Positions 40,582-40,991 of a stretch of DNA of 40,991 bases are shown here, piece after piece. The stretch's first letter is position 1. Every line of letters begins with the position of its first letter. The position numbers and the translations under genes are program-made. The stretch is from positions 1-40,991 of the forward strand of contig JAEUPF010000087.1 of the NCBI GenBank assembly GCA_016790425.1, written 5' to 3'. Under the pieces are notes generated by a model. That model saw nothing but the letters and a program-made list of their open reading frames with translations. It was not told the DNA's origin and ran no database searches. The DNA comes from Rubrivivax sp. (GTDB lineage: Bacteria; Pseudomonadota; Gammaproteobacteria; Burkholderiales; Burkholderiaceae_C).

Positions 40582-40991
40582 ATGGGCAGCCCCGCAAGCC
40601 CCGGCGACGAAATGCTGGTGCTCTCCAACGTCGAGAGCGCCTACGGGCCGATCCGCGCCATCCGCGGCGTCAGCCTGAAGGTGCGCAAGGGCGAGATCGC
40701 CACCGTCCTCGGCAGCAACGGCGCCGGCAAGACGACGATTCTCAAGACCATCTCCGGAATCATCGACCCCAAGCGCGGCAGCGTGCACTTCAAGGGCCGC
40801 GACATCACCGCCACCGACCCGGCGGCCATCGTTCGCGCCGGGCTCATGCACGTGCCCGTGGGCCGCGAGGTGTTCCCGCTGCTGTCGGTGCACGACAACC
40901 TGCTGATGGGCGCCGACCCGCGCCACGACCGCGACGGCGTGGCGCGCGACCTGGAGACCGCGCTGGCGTACTTCCCGATCCTGCGCGAGCG
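40582..40991 (+). CDS. livF: Branched-chain amino acid ABC transporter ATPase LivF (3' truncated by window)
   Basis: Only the first 136 codons are present. They encode the N-terminal half of the second LIV ATPase: LVLSNVESAYGPIRAIRGVSL, Walker A GSNGAGKTT, ISGIIDPKRGSVHFKG, IVRAGLMHVPVGREVFPLLSVHDNLLMGA. The VPxGREVFPxLSVxDNL segment is diagnostic for LivF. ATG 40582 is 14 bp after livG; a second in-frame ATG at 40612 is possible. The signature and Walker B motifs lie beyond the window edge. Confidence 0.94.
   Translation, partial: MGSPASPGDEMLVLSNVESAYGPIRAIRGVSLKVRKGEIATVLGSNGAGKTTILKTISGIIDPKRGSVHFKGRDITATDPAAIVRAGLMHVPVGREVFPLLSVHDNLLMGADPRHDRDGVARDLETALAYFPILRE

Overview
The window is very GC-rich bacterial chromosome with strong third-position G/C bias. 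Gene content and order point to a betaproteobacterium of the order Burkholderiales, probably near the Rubrivivax/Leptothrix/Piscinibacter group. The clues are a flgGHIJKL run, surE-pcm-nlpD, NhaR- and SbtA-type genes, paired HpcH/HpaI lyase and MaoC genes, and LivHMGF. The lineage is inferred from family resemblance only. Coding density is very high: no stretch over 300 bases lacks a gene. I see no insertion sequence, prophage, CRISPR array or integrase.

Positions 1-6292 (+) hold the end of a flagellar operon: the tail of flgG (rod), flgH (L ring), flgI (P ring), flgJ (rod chaperone and muramidase), flgK and flgL (hook-filament junction). A 30-bp tandem repeat grows out of the 3' end of flgJ and fills the flgJ-flgK gap. 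Positions 6338-19262 form a signalling block: an HDOD protein with a degenerate EAL half, a very large multi-PAS HisKA_2 kinase, an ANTAR response regulator, a convergent membrane histidine kinase, an Hpt protein, a REC-PAS-GGDEF-EAL protein, a diguanylate cyclase and a protein of unknown function. The simplest reading is that phosphorelay and cyclic-di-GMP control is coupled to the flagellar genes just upstream.

Positions 19324-29765 are mixed. They hold a beta-hydroxyacid dehydrogenase-like reductase, tRNA-Ser(UGA), apaH, a CorC/HlyC-type membrane protein overlapping a SapC-family gene, moeB, a TonB-dependent receptor, and a minus-strand operon MaoC hydratase - CoA-ester lyase - tupB - tupC. 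MoeB, the receptor and the tungstate-type ABC genes may form a molybdenum/tungsten acquisition group, although the substrate-binding protein TupA is absent. tRNA-Thr(CGU) follows, with a perfect TATAAT and a strong terminator hairpin.

Positions 30031-33844 carry a TerC/Alx-type membrane protein, a divergent NhaR-like LysR regulator, and an operon terB-like - sbtA - sbtB (bicarbonate transporter with its PII-like partner). Together they look like an ion, pH and bicarbonate homeostasis neighbourhood. Positions 34097-37565 (+) hold a CoA-pyrophosphatase-type Nudix gene, surE, pcm and nlpD. rpoS, often found after nlpD in related bacteria, is not there. From 37753 to the window end runs livH-livM-livG-livF (branched-chain amino acid or related ABC uptake), livF being cut by the window edge.

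Two patterns recur across the window. Several genes have a TACAAT-like -10 box only 6-10 bp before the ATG, which suggests near-leaderless transcripts. Several genes also contain short tandem repeats with unit lengths that are multiples of three.
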